A DNA stretch of 64,000 nucleotides from Cupriavidus sp. D384 (GCF_001652915.1 NZ_BBQI01000102.1:62001-126000); one strand, 5' to 3'. Counted from the stretch's first letter, positions 36,509-44,392 are shown. Program-made: numbers and translations. The notes: generated by a model from the letters alone, not told the origin.

Positions 36509-37423
36509 ATGAAGCTGCAACAACTGCGCGTGCTGCTGGCGGTGGCCCAGCACGGCAGCATCCACGAGGCTGCGCGCAGCCTGCATACGTCGCAGCCGGC
36601 GCTGTCCAAGGCCATTGCCGAGCTTGAACGCGAGCTGGGTGTCACGCTGATGTCGCGCTCGGTGCGTGGAGTGAGCCTGACGGCCTACGGCCTGGCGCTG
36701 GTGCGGCGTGCCACGGTGGTCGAGCAGGAACTGCGGCATGCACTGGAAGATATCGAATCGATCCGCGGCCATGCCGAGGCGCAGCTTCACATCGGCTTTA
36801 CCGCCGTGGCGTCCAGCGCCGCGCTGCCCGATGCAATGGCCGCCTACCGCCAGCGCTATCCGAATGTGACGCTGCGCGCGCAGGAGCTGCGCCCGCAACA
36901 GATCCTGGAAGGGTTACGTGAAGGACGGCTCGATCTTGGCCTGATCTCGACCAACAGCGGCCCCGGTGGTGGCGGCATGCAATGGGAGCCGCTGTTTTCC
37001 GTCGGCATGGGCCTGGCAGTGCGGGCGGGGCACCCGCTGCGCCGGGCGCGACGCCTGCGCGCGTTGCTCGATGCCGACTGGCTGACGCTCGATCCGCTGG
37101 ACGATCCGGGCAGCCCGCTGGCCAGCCTGATGCGCCTGCACCGCCTGGACATGCCCAAGCGCATCGTGCAGAGCGCATCGAACCTGCTGGGGTTGCAGCT
37201 GGCGACGAAGACCGACCTGATCAGCGTGTGGTCGAACTACGTGTTCGATGGCACGGGGCCGCTGAAGCTCGATCCCGAGGCGCTGGTGCGATTGCCGATT
37301 GCCGACGAGCTGCCGGACTTCCAGCTGTTCCTGGTCTATCGTTCCGAAGACCTGATGACCCACGCCTGCGCGCAATTCACGCGCGAGGTGCGGCATGCGG
37401 CGAAGCCGCGCCGCTCGCGTTGA
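36509..37423 (+). CDS. LysR-type regulator of the transporter/amidohydrolase pair
   Basis: 304 residues; the ATG at 36509 has GGGGAG eight bases upstream. The HTH is VAQHGSIHEAARSLHTSQPALSKAIAELERELG. The effector domain (AQLHIGFTAVASSAALPDAM) is complete. It is divergent from the MHS/M20 genes and is the natural candidate for their control. It ends 18 bp from the convergent DJ-1 family gene. Confidence 0.9.
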   Translation: MKLQQLRVLLAVAQHGSIHEAARSLHTSQPALSKAIAELERELGVTLMSRSVRGVSLTAYGLALVRRATVVEQELRHALEDIESIRGHAEAQLHIGFTAVASSAALPDAMAAYRQRYPNVTLRAQELRPQQILEGLREGRLDLGLISTNSGPGGGGMQWEPLFSVGMGLAVRAGHPLRRARRLRALLDADWLTLDPLDDPGSPLASLMRLHRLDMPKRIVQSASNLLGLQLATKTDLISVWSNYVFDGTGPLKLDPEALVRLPIADELPDFQLFLVYRSEDLMTHACAQFTREVRHAAKPRRSR

Positions 37424-37441
37424 GGCGCGCGGCGGCACGTT

Positions 37442-38122
37442 TTACTTCTTCAGCAGCTTCAGCAGTTCATGCGCGCCGGCCTCGGATGACGCGGGGTTCT
37501 GCCCCGTGACCAGCAGCCCGTCGACCACGGCATGGCTGCCCCAGTCGTCGGTTCGCGAGAACTGGCCGCCGTTCGCCTTGAGCACGTCTTCCACCAAGTA
37601 TGGCACCACATTGGTCAGCTGTACGGCCTCTTCCTCGGTATTGGTGAAGCCCGTGACCTTGCGGCCCTTGACCAGCGGTTCGCCATCGGCGCGCTTCACG
37701 TGGCGCAGCACGCCGGGCGCATGGCAGACCAGCGCCATGGGTTTGCCGGCGCGGTCGAACGCTTCAAGCAGCGCGATCGACCGCTTGTCTTCGGTGAGGT
37801 CCCACAGCGGGCCATGGCCGCCCGGATAGAAGACCGCGTCGAAGTCGTCGGCCTTGACCTGGTCCAGCGTCAATGTGGCGGCCAGGTGTTTCTGGGCGGC
37901 AGGGTCGCTCTGGAACCGGCGCGTGGCGTCGGTCTTGAAGTCGGGTTCGTCACTCTTGGGATCGAGCGGCGGCTGGCCGCCCTTGGGTGTCGCCAGCGTG
38001 ACATCGACGCCCGCATCCTTGAACACGTAGTAGGGCGCGGCGAATTCCTCAAGCCAGAAGCCGGTCTTCTTGCCCGTGTTGCCAAGCTTGTCATGCGAGG
38101 TGAGCACCATCAGGATCTTCAT
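37442..38122 (-). CDS. DJ-1/PfpI family protein (class I glutamine amidotransferase-like)
   Basis: 226 residues; GGAGAACGACA precedes the ATG. The nucleophile elbow ALVCHAPGVL places the active Cys at residue 133, and FYPGGHGPLWDL holds the usual acid/backbone loop. Length and inserts (LDPKSDEPDFKTDATRRF) match the Hsp31-like/YDR533C subgroup with glyoxalase III or protein deglycase activity. A detoxification role is inferred. It is a standalone leftward gene. Confidence 0.88.
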   Translation of the reverse strand: MKILMVLTSHDKLGNTGKKTGFWLEEFAAPYYVFKDAGVDVTLATPKGGQPPLDPKSDEPDFKTDATRRFQSDPAAQKHLAATLTLDQVKADDFDAVFYPGGHGPLWDLTEDKRSIALLEAFDRAGKPMALVCHAPGVLRHVKRADGEPLVKGRKVTGFTNTEEEAVQLTNVVPYLVEDVLKANGGQFSRTDDWGSHAVVDGLLVTGQNPASSEAGAHELLKLLKK

Positions 38123-38227
38123 TGTCGTTCTCCGGGTTGGTTGGCACCGCTGCCACGCACGCGCAACGGCGTTGGCAACCATCGTAGCCAGCGCGTGGCA
38201 ATTCCGAAAGCTCGACGATCCTGATTT

Positions 38228-38788
38228 TCAGGAAGGCTGGTCGGTGTCGCGGCGCTTGCGCCCGGTAAGCATCGCGGCGATCAGGTTTTCGCCGCCCTTG
38301 ATGCTCATCGCAATCGCCGCGGCAACATGCAGCGCCACCAGGCCAAGCAGCGTATTCGACAGCCAGCGATGGATGTCGATGGGCCAGTCCTCTCCCCAGA
38401 ACGGATCGAGCCGCGACATCCAGCCCGTGACGGCCAGCGCCAGGATCAGCGACCACATCGCCAGCATCATCACCGCGCCCAGCGGGGTATGGCTGATAAA
38501 GCGCGGTGCACGGCCGCGCATCAGTGCGCGGCCATAGGCCAGCACACCGGCGGGGCGTGGCAGCCAGGCCCGAAAGCGCGCGTGCTCGGTGCCGGCAAAT
38601 CCCCAGACAATGCGGAACAGCACCAGCCCGGCGGCCACGTAGCCCATCACGCGATGCACCTGGTCGCCCGAATCGTCGATCAGGTCATAGCAGACGATGG
38701 CCGCCACGCTCCAGTGCGTGAAGCGGACGGCCAGGTCCCAGACGCGAATCGTGTCGCGCGGATACACGCGATCCGCCGGGGTTGCCAT
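38228..38788 (-). CDS. Cytochrome b561 family membrane haem protein
   Basis: 186 residues starting MATPADRVYPRDTIRVWDLAVRFTHW. Four membrane helices carry candidate haem-ligand His residues: FTHWSVAAIVCYDLI, QVHRVMGYVAAGLVLFRIVWG, the His in FISHTPLGAVMMLAMW, and PIDIHRWLSNTLLGLVALHVAAAI. It fits the Ni-Fe hydrogenase B-type/b561 group that moves electrons between quinol and periplasmic partners. It starts two bases after the stop of the PepSY gene, so the pair is translationally coupled and shares the Fur-like promoter. Confidence 0.88.
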   Translation of the reverse strand: MATPADRVYPRDTIRVWDLAVRFTHWSVAAIVCYDLIDDSGDQVHRVMGYVAAGLVLFRIVWGFAGTEHARFRAWLPRPAGVLAYGRALMRGRAPRFISHTPLGAVMMLAMWSLILALAVTGWMSRLDPFWGEDWPIDIHRWLSNTLLGLVALHVAAAIAMSIKGGENLIAAMLTGRKRRDTDQPS

Positions 38789-38790
38789 GC

Positions 38791-39057
38791 TTACTTCCCG
38801 ATTTCGGATTTGACGATGTCCAGCGTCTTGGTATCGAAGTAGATCTCGGCCTTCTTGCCGTCCTTCGTGGTGCCGTAGATTTCGTAGCAGTTGCCGTCGA
38901 CCTTGAACTTCTTGATGTTGTAGCCCTGGGCCTCGATCTTGGCCTTGGCGTCGGCCTCTGGCATCCATTCGGACTTGGGATGCTTCTCGCAATTTGCACC
39001 TGCGAATGCGGCGGTGGAGAACAGGCCGGCAAAGGCTGCGGCGACGATCTTGTGCAT
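38791..39057 (-). CDS. Periplasmic PepSY domain protein
   Basis: 88 residues; GAGGAG before the ATG. A Sec signal peptide (KIVAAAFAGLFSTAAFAGA) precedes a PepSY domain (SEWMPEADAKAKIEAQGY, NIKKFKVDGNCYEIYGTT, AEIYFDTKTLDIVKSE). Two Cys residues (about 24 and 58) could form a disulfide. It is coupled to cytochrome b561. Similar PepSY/b561 pairs occur in iron-responsive settings, which agrees with the Fur-like box 55 bp upstream. Confidence 0.85.
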   Translation of the reverse strand: MHKIVAAAFAGLFSTAAFAGANCEKHPKSEWMPEADAKAKIEAQGYNIKKFKVDGNCYEIYGTTKDGKKAEIYFDTKTLDIVKSEIGK

Positions 39058-39111
39058 GGATCCACTCCTCAAAAAAGCCCACCAGGGCGACGTGTGTGAA
39101 TCGTAGAGTCT

Positions 39112-39130
39112 AATGAGACCGATTCTCAAT
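39112..39130 (-). promoter_or_regulatory. Fur-box-like operator before the PepSY/cytochrome b561 genes
   Basis: On the minus strand the core reads TGAGAAT-C-GGTCTCA, matching the 7-1-7 Fur form TGAGAAT-N-ATTCTCA at 13 of 15 positions. It lies 55 bp upstream of the PepSY start, where a promoter would be. Iron-dependent repression is inferred. Confidence 0.5.
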
Positions 39131-39179
39131 GTAGGTTTTCCCGATCTGCCCCGTGGCTGCAATCGCACAGTCGTTGCAA

Positions 39180-39200
39180 ATGTCACGTTGATGTCACGTT
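39180..39200. repeat. Direct repeat ATGTCACGTT x2 in the divergent gap
   Basis: ATGTCACGTT occurs at 39180-39189 and again at 39191-39200, one helical turn apart, between the PepSY and LysR genes and about 110 bp before the LysR start. It is a candidate binding site for an unassigned regulator. Confidence 0.35.
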
Positions 39201-39309
39201 CTCGTAATATCCCTACTATGAACGTGGGCTCCACGATTGTTCGCGTTGTGGGACAATCGCGGCCGGTCGGGTAAGGGTTTTCCCGATGCCAAGCTTCGAA
39301 AGGTTGCGC

Positions 39310-40308
39310 ATGAAAACGATTGACTGGAAGGACTGGGAAATCTTCTGCCGTGTGGTGGAAGGCGGCGGCTTCACACAGGGGGCCGAACTGGCCGAAGTCC
39401 CGAAGTCATCGGCCAGCGCCGCGGTGGCACGGCTGGAAGGGCAGCTCGGGGTGCGCCTGTTCGAGCGCACCACGCGCCGCGTGCGCGTCACACAACGCGG
39501 GCAGCAACTCTACGATCGCGTATCGCCATTGTTTGGCGCACTGCGCGAAATCAGTGCCGAGGCGGCTTCGGTCAGCGCCGAAGTCAGTGGCACGATCCGT
39601 ATCGCCACGCCGTACGAAGTGGGCTCGCAGCACCTGTCGCCGACGGTGAACCGGCTGCTCAAGCAGCATCCGTCGCTGCGCGTGCAGCTGGACATGAACT
39701 GGGACCAGCCCGACCTGATCCGCCATGGCTACGACCTGGCATTCGTGATGACGGATACGAGCCTGCACGACAGCTCCTTTGCCAGCAAGCGTGTGGTGCT
39801 GATCGAGCGTGCGTTCTATGCGGCGCCCGCGCTGATCCGCGAGCGCGGCCTGCCACGCGCGCCACAAGACCTGCAGGGCTGGCCCACCGTCGGCAATCTC
39901 GACGACTCGCACTGGGAATTCCTGCGCGATGGCGTGGAGACGTTCTCGCTCGACGTGGAACCGCGCATCTGCACGCACAATGCCGAGGTGCGCCTGAAGG
40001 CGGCCGTCGATGGCCTGGGCGTTACGCGCCTGTCGCCACGGTTCGTGCATGAACAACTGGTGCAGGGGCAACTGGTGCGGGTGCTGCCCGGCTATTCGTC
40101 GTCACCGCTCAAGGTCTATGTGCTGATGCCCGCGCGCAAGCTGATGCCGGCCAGCGTGCGCGCCTTCCTCAACGCGCTGGAAGAAACGCTGGGCGTGCCG
40201 GAAAACGCGCGGCGCCCCGCATCGCGCCTGGGCGCCACCTTGCTGCCGGACGTCACCGCGGCGCTGGAAGAAGCCGATGCCGCGCCCACCATCCTGACGC
40301 TCGAATAA
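39310..40308 (+). CDS. LysR-type transcriptional regulator
   Basis: 332 residues from MKTIDWKDWEIFCRVVEGG (AAGG upstream). The HTH is GGFTQGAELAEVPKSSASAAVARLEGQLG and is followed by LFERTTRRVRVTQRGQQLY, the pattern of the AaeR/CrgA-like subgroup. The C-terminus is extended by about 35 acidic, Ala-rich residues. It faces away from the PepSY/b561 pair. The target is unknown. Confidence 0.88.
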   Translation: MKTIDWKDWEIFCRVVEGGGFTQGAELAEVPKSSASAAVARLEGQLGVRLFERTTRRVRVTQRGQQLYDRVSPLFGALREISAEAASVSAEVSGTIRIATPYEVGSQHLSPTVNRLLKQHPSLRVQLDMNWDQPDLIRHGYDLAFVMTDTSLHDSSFASKRVVLIERAFYAAPALIRERGLPRAPQDLQGWPTVGNLDDSHWEFLRDGVETFSLDVEPRICTHNAEVRLKAAVDGLGVTRLSPRFVHEQLVQGQLVRVLPGYSSSPLKVYVLMPARKLMPASVRAFLNALEETLGVPENARRPASRLGATLLPDVTAALEEADAAPTILTLE

Positions 40309-40349
40309 GCCGCTGGTGGACCGGCGGCCGGCCCCGGGGGCGGGGCGAA

Positions 40350-40856
40350 TCAGTAAGGCTGGTCGCCGCTGCGCAGGTCGAAGCTGAGCGTGTCGGCGAT
40401 CTCCAGCATTTCGTCGTCGTCCTCGCTGCGCGTGATCCAGCCCGCGTACGCGTCGCCACCGGTATCCCAGTTCCATAGCGTGTAGCCGGCCACGCGCAGC
40501 TGGTCCGTGGCCAGCTCCATCAGTTCGGGCACGCTGGTGCCTTCCAGGAAATCCTCGTCCTCGGGGTCGTCGGTGCCCCAGTCGATCTCCAGGTCGATGC
40601 GCTCGCAGAGCTGGGTCAGGCAGCCGATAAAGGACTCGACGTCCTTCCAGTCGACGTAGAAGCCTGCTTCCCAGTCGATGATCTCCTTGATCTGGAAGAG
40701 CAGCATCTCGGCGTCGGCCTCGTCCTCCTCGGCATCCTCCAGCGCTTCCTCGAACAGCGCCAGGTGCCGCGTGGTCTGCTGGGTGTCTCCCAGGTTGATC
40801 AGCGCAAACAGCCGGCTTGCGGCGTCCTGCGCGTCGTCGTCCAGTTCTATTGCCAT
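40350..40856 (-). CDS. Acidic hypothetical protein (possibly DUF6630)
   Basis: 168 residues, very acidic (EEALEDAEEDEADAEMLL; DWGTDDPEDEDFLEG), soluble, with several Trp/aspartate-rich segments (DWEAGFYVDWKDVESFIG, WNWDTGGDAYAGWITR). It resembles proteins annotated as DUF6630, but I hold that only loosely. The ATG at 40856 has GGAGCCACAG upstream. It is followed upstream by the ArsR-type gene on the same strand with a 31-bp gap, so the two may be cotranscribed. Confidence 0.65.
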   Translation of the reverse strand: MAIELDDDAQDAASRLFALINLGDTQQTTRHLALFEEALEDAEEDEADAEMLLFQIKEIIDWEAGFYVDWKDVESFIGCLTQLCERIDLEIDWGTDDPEDEDFLEGTSVPELMELATDQLRVAGYTLWNWDTGGDAYAGWITRSEDDDEMLEIADTLSFDLRSGDQPY

Positions 40857-40887
40857 CTGTGGCTCCTTTGTGGCCCCGTTGCTCCAT

Positions 40888-41577
40888 TCATGCGGCCACT
40901 TTCCCGATCTCGCGATGCCCCCGTGGCGTCACGCGCAATGCCCGCGACGCGTGGGTAGGCTCGATCCAGCCCTTCTCCAGCATGGTTTCCAGCAAGGCCG
41001 CGCCCAGCGCGCCGCCCAGGTGCGGCTTGCGCTCGCTCCAGTCGGGGCAGGTACAGGCGAACTGTCGGCGCTTGCGCCGCGTGGCGTCCAGGTCGATGCC
41101 CAGCTGCGCCATGGCCTGCGTGCCGTCGCCGGTCAGGTCGATCCGCGTGCCATCCAAGGCCAGCCAGCCCGCCTGCGACATTCGTTCGAACAGGCCCACC
41201 GCAAGTTCCCCGGCCAGGTGGTCATAACAGGTGCGCGCCTGCCGGAGTGCAGGCGGCGTGCCGCGCGAAACGGGCACGACCCGCATGCGCGGCGGCTGGC
41301 TCACCAGCGATGCCGTGGCCAGCGCCTCGATGGCAACGCCGATTTCCGGCGCTGCCAGGCGGTAATAGCGATTGCGCCCGCGCGATTCCACGGCCAGCAA
41401 CCCGCCTTCGGACAGCCTTGCCAGGTGGCCGCTGGTGGACGACGCCGACAGCCCGGCAATGAGCGCCAGCTCGCCAGCGGGCCGGGCACTGCCATCCATC
41501 AGCGCCCACAGCATCGCCGCGCGCCCGGGGTCGGCCAGCAGGCCAGCCAGCTGGCTGATGCCTGGAGCGTATTCCAT
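40888..41577 (-). CDS. ArsR-type winged-helix transcriptional regulator
   Basis: 229 residues. The ArsR HTH is at residues 5-90 (LADPGRAAMLWALMDGSARPAGELALIAGLSASSTSGHLARL, then GRNRYYRLA). The long C-terminal part contains a helical domain and the motif FACTCPDWSERKPHLGGALGAALL, found in a YczG-like ArsR subgroup and ending in a second small wing (THASRALRVTPRGHREI). No classical metal-binding CxCxxC is visible in the HTH. Upstream lies an AT-richer array of CTTAC boxes that could be its operator. Confidence 0.82.
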   Translation of the reverse strand: MEYAPGISQLAGLLADPGRAAMLWALMDGSARPAGELALIAGLSASSTSGHLARLSEGGLLAVESRGRNRYYRLAAPEIGVAIEALATASLVSQPPRMRVVPVSRGTPPALRQARTCYDHLAGELAVGLFERMSQAGWLALDGTRIDLTGDGTQAMAQLGIDLDATRRKRRQFACTCPDWSERKPHLGGALGAALLETMLEKGWIEPTHASRALRVTPRGHREIGKVAA

Positions 41578-41652
41578 AGTTCATGCATGGGTGAAGGGAC
41601 GGATGCAAGTATAGGCAATTTGGGGTTGAAGTTGGTGTCGCACAAAACATGT

Positions 41653-41716
41653 CTTACTGACCAAAACTTTTCTTACTAAACAACTGTTGTCTTACGTTAA
41701 CCAAAAGGGCCCTTAC
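41653..41716. repeat. Four regularly spaced CTTAC boxes
   Basis: CTTAC occurs at 41653, 41672, 41691 and 41712, spaced 19, 19 and 21 bp, with flanking CCAAAA or AAACAA tracts. The segment is much more AT-rich than its surroundings and lies 76-139 bp upstream of the ArsR-type gene. It resembles an array of binding sites on one DNA face at about two helical turns. Confidence 0.45.
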
Positions 41717-42110
41717 CAAATGTTTGGCGGGCTTCTGCAGCCGCTAGCGCCGTCATCGCGGCCGGCTCCACTGCCTCCATAATCCTGCTCAGGCCGACCG
41801 CGCAATATCCCCGCTCACGCACCGCCGTGAGTACCGCGGCTCAATCCATCTTCAGCAGTGACGTGCAGGGGCTGAGTTGGGCCACTGCTTCGCTGTCGGC
41901 CCGGCCCAGCCTGCCAGCAGGTGCGTCGTGCAGTGTTCCTCGCGTGAACAGCGCATCAAAATGCGGCGGTGATCGGGCCTGTCCTCACGACGGAGGCCAC
42001 GGTGGCGGACGTTCCCAGGGAAGATGAAGCGGCACCGGCGCCAGCACCCGCGTTCGACATATTGATGTGTCCGCGGGTTCGCTGCTTGCTGCGTGGAGGC
42101 GGTCCTTTTT

Positions 42111-42150
42111 GGCACCGTGCGACGTTGCGCGTCGCACGGTGCCTCTTTTT
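42111..42150 (+). terminator. Strong rho-independent terminator with no clear gene upstream
   Basis: GGCACCGTGCGAC (42111-42123) and GTCGCACGGTGCC (42131-42143) form a perfect 13-bp stem with a 7-nt loop, followed by TCTTTTT. It terminates rightward transcription. The whole 41717-42418 stretch has no convincing protein gene, so it may end a small RNA or the remains of a deleted gene. Confidence 0.65.
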
Positions 42151-42264
42151 GGGTGAGGGCGCTTGGTGCACGGCGCTTTAGTTCGGCGGGCGCCTCAAGT
42201 TCGGGTCAGAAATTGGCACCGGCGGGCCGCATATCGACCGTGGCAAGGGTGACGCTTTAGACTC

Positions 42265-42293
42265 TTGAAATTGTCGTTTTCCGTTGCTATTTT
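42265..42293 (+). promoter_or_regulatory. Candidate promoter of the Hsp20 genes
   Basis: TTGAAA (42265-42270) and TATTTT (42288-42293) are 17 bp apart, about 125 bp before the first Hsp20 start. CTTGAAA also resembles a heat-shock sigma-32 -35 box, but no matching CCCCAT -10 is present at the right distance. Confidence 0.4.
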
Positions 42294-42418
42294 AATTTCG
42301 CTCAGGCAGTCGCGATGTCGCGCTGCGTGTTTCTGTTTGTTTGCCAGCAGCGAGGGCAGGTGAATGGGAGCGCGTGATGCCCCTCACTCCTCGCTGCGCG
42401 CTACAGGAGGATACGACC

Positions 42419-42859
42419 ATGACTGACGCAATTTTCGGAACCGACCTCTTCAGTGACTTCGATCGTCTGCAAAGGCAGATGACGAGCCTGTTCGGCGGCT
42501 TTCCTTCCAGCATCCGCGCAGGGCGCTCCAGCGCATTTCCTGCCATAAACATTGGGGCAACTGACGACTCGATCGAGATCGTGGCTTTTGCCCCTGGACT
42601 CAAGCAGGAAGACATCGAAGTCACCATCGATCGTGGCCTGTTGACGATCAGCGGCGAACGACAACCGCTTTGGCAAGACGGCATGCCAGAGTCACGGCAT
42701 TACGCCCAGGAGCGCTTTGTCGGCGCGTTTAGGAGAGTGATTGAACTGCCGGAGGGCGCAGATCCCGATAAGGTCCAGGCCCGATATGCCAATGGTTGTC
42801 TTTCAGTCAGCGTGGGTAAGCGCGAGGCGTCCAAGCCGCGTGCGATCATCGTTCAATAA
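42419..42859 (+). CDS. Small heat-shock protein (Hsp20/alpha-crystallin), first copy
   Basis: 146 residues; AGGAGG eight bases before ATG. The N-terminal region (FGTDLFSDFDRLQRQMTSLFGG) precedes an alpha-crystallin domain (DDSIEIVAFAPGLKQEDIEVTIDRGLLTISGER, then FRRVIELPEGADPDKVQARYANGCLSVSVGK). It is an ATP-independent holdase chaperone. A second Hsp20 gene follows 16 bp later and a broken third copy lies further downstream, so this is a small tandem heat-shock cluster. Confidence 0.93.
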   Translation: MTDAIFGTDLFSDFDRLQRQMTSLFGGFPSSIRAGRSSAFPAINIGATDDSIEIVAFAPGLKQEDIEVTIDRGLLTISGERQPLWQDGMPESRHYAQERFVGAFRRVIELPEGADPDKVQARYANGCLSVSVGKREASKPRAIIVQ

Positions 42860-42875
42860 CGTCAAGGAGGCTACC

Positions 42876-43283
42876 ATGAACGACAACACCCAACTCGCAC
42901 AACGTAACGATAGCGCTGTGGCCCAACGCACTGAGGAGAAGGGCGGGCGACAAGTAACCCTGATCCCAGCAGTGGACGTTGTGGAAGACGCCAATGGCGT
43001 GACGCTGTGGGCTGACCTGCCTGGCGTGAGCCGTGAGAATCTCCAGGTCAGTTTCAATGACGGTGCTTTGCACATCGAAGGGCAAGCGGTCGTCCCGACG
43101 CCCTCGGGACTTCGCGTGCAGCACGCCGAAATTCGTCAGCCTCACTTTGCGAGGTCGTTTTCGCTAAGCCCCGACCTGAATGCAACGCAGATCGGGGCGC
43201 AGTTGGAAGACGGTGTGTTGAAGCTGACCGTCCCTCGGCGTGACGAAGCGAGACCGCGGCGCATTGCGATCAACCTGGCTTGA
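42876..43283 (+). CDS. Small heat-shock protein (Hsp20), second copy
   Basis: 135 residues; AAGGAGG before the ATG. The alpha-crystallin domain is complete (VVEDANGVTLWADLPGVSRENLQVSFNDGALHIEGQ, FARSFSLSPDLNATQIGAQLEDGVLKLTVPR). The N-terminus is short and polar (NDNTQLAQRNDSAVAQRTEEKG), typical of the class that partners a longer Hsp20. It is cotranscribed with the first copy; hetero-oligomer formation is plausible. Confidence 0.93.
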   Translation: MNDNTQLAQRNDSAVAQRTEEKGGRQVTLIPAVDVVEDANGVTLWADLPGVSRENLQVSFNDGALHIEGQAVVPTPSGLRVQHAEIRQPHFARSFSLSPDLNATQIGAQLEDGVLKLTVPRRDEARPRRIAINLA

Positions 43284-43425
43284 AGCGCTTGATGTCTGTC
43301 GGGGCGGCCTACGGCTTTGTCAGGGCGTTCCAGGGTGTTTCCGGGCGTGCCCAGGCTTTACAGGCGTGGCGCCCCGACAGACCTTGCGTATCTCGTGTTT
43401 CAACCATGATTGTCAGGGGTGCGAG

Positions 43426-43560
43426 ATGAAAACCGAAGTCGGAAAGTGGAAGCTTCGCAAATCGGAACGCAACGAAGTGCAGACGACGATCGATACGCGG
43501 CTGGAAGCGGGCGGAACTATAGTCGCCGAACCACCGATCGATTCCCGTAAAGCTCGTTGA
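43426..43560 (+). CDS. Small hypothetical ORF after the Hsp20 pair
   Basis: 44 residues reading MKTEVGKWKLRKSERNEVQT and ending PPIDSRKAR. The weak GGGG-rich ribosome-binding site and lack of any family make it doubtful. It ends where the Hsp20 remnant begins and may be part of the same decayed region. Confidence 0.25.
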   Translation: MKTEVGKWKLRKSERNEVQTTIDTRLEAGGTIVAEPPIDSRKAR

Positions 43561-43679
43561 CGCTCGCCTCGTCGCCGGACGACCATGTCGACGCGCGATT
43601 TGCGAACGGCGTACTGACGATGCGCTTCTCTAAGATCGAGCGGCCGTCGTCGACAGTTCGAAAGATCGACATCCAATAG
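43551..43679 (+). pseudogene. C-terminal remnant of a third Hsp20 gene
   Basis: A forward frame reads SLTLASSPDDHVDARFANG, then VLTMRFSKIERPSSTVRKIDIQ and a stop at 43677. This is the last beta strands and C-terminal IxI-like tail (IDI) of an alpha-crystallin domain, comparable to ARYANGCLSVSV in the intact copy nearby. An in-frame stop directly precedes it and no start or N-terminal half exists, so it is a decayed copy. The following 43680-43921 shows no gene. Confidence 0.7.
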
Positions 43680-43921
43680 TTGCGTTCCGCCGCATAGGAA
43701 CCAGAAGCTTACACCGCCGGTTCGGTCCAATTATCGGGGCGTTCCGCTTAGTGCGACACAAGGTTCTCGGCCAAAGCGGATATCAGCGATTGCCTTGGCC
43801 GAGGCGCTTCACTCCCTTGTGCTTCGTAGTGTTTGATTCGCCAATTGGATAACCGCCCCGATGATCGGAGAGTGGAATCCACGGGCATAGATGAATAGCA
43901 GATTGACTGACTGAGGTTGTC

Positions 43922-44305
43922 ATGGAATTCGATACCGACTGGATGACGTTAGGCACTCATCGGATACGCCTGCGGGGCATCCGCGGCTTTCCAACCGAGA
44001 AGATGCGCAGTATTGCGGAGCTTACTCGCATCGCAATCGAGCACAATATGAGCGCTGCGGCGCGGCTGCTGGAAGTTGTTGCGGATCGCTCCAATGCATA
44101 TTCGATAAGCATCGGTACGACCTTTCCGAAGGATAAAGATATGGTGCCTGACCTTGAGATGGCGCTCGCCACCATGTTCGGGTTGAAGGCTGAACAGATC
44201 AATATGGAGGTGACCGTTGTCAGTCAGGCAGAAGTCGACCTTCACTTTGGGGTTTACGAGCGGATGCTTGCGGAGAAGATCGGGATCGTCCCTCTAATAC
44301 AGTGA
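43922..44305 (+). CDS. Hypothetical protein, orphan-like
   Basis: 127 residues starting MEFDTDWMTLGTHRIRLRG. Soluble and mixed alpha/beta: RSIAELTRIAIEHNMSAAARLLEVVADRSN is helical and INMEVTVVSQAEVDLHFG is strand-like. Base composition seems lower in GC than the neighbouring core genes, consistent with acquired DNA. No family is recognised. It has no strong ribosome-binding site and no obvious operon partner. Confidence 0.6.
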   Translation: MEFDTDWMTLGTHRIRLRGIRGFPTEKMRSIAELTRIAIEHNMSAAARLLEVVADRSNAYSISIGTTFPKDKDMVPDLEMALATMFGLKAEQINMEVTVVSQAEVDLHFGVYERMLAEKIGIVPLIQ

Positions 44306-44392
44306 TTCAGGGCGCCAAGGCGTGCTCACGGAGTCAGAGAGGGGTTAAGCCTTACTACAGTGGACATATTCCCCTTATTTCGATCAGCGAGC

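Noticed and set aside
33744-36509. Long plus-strand open frame (over 900 codons)
   Set aside because: It runs antisense through both the M20 amidohydrolase and the MHS transporter, which have clear catalytic and membrane motifs; its His/Gln/Arg-rich composition is typical of antisense frames.
41780-41990. Possible regulator-gene fragment on the minus strand (frame reading AVRERGYCAVGLSRIMEAV)
   Set aside because: Too short and too weak to assign; no start codon or supporting domain.
42264-42295. Sigma-32 heat-shock promoter before the Hsp20 genes
   Set aside because: CTTGAAA fits the -35 box, but no CCCCAT-like -10 follows at proper spacing; listed only as a sigma-70-like candidate.
43413-43730. 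105-codon minus-strand frame across the Hsp20 remnant
   Set aside because: No start signal or family; the forward strand carries recognisable alpha-crystallin sequence there.
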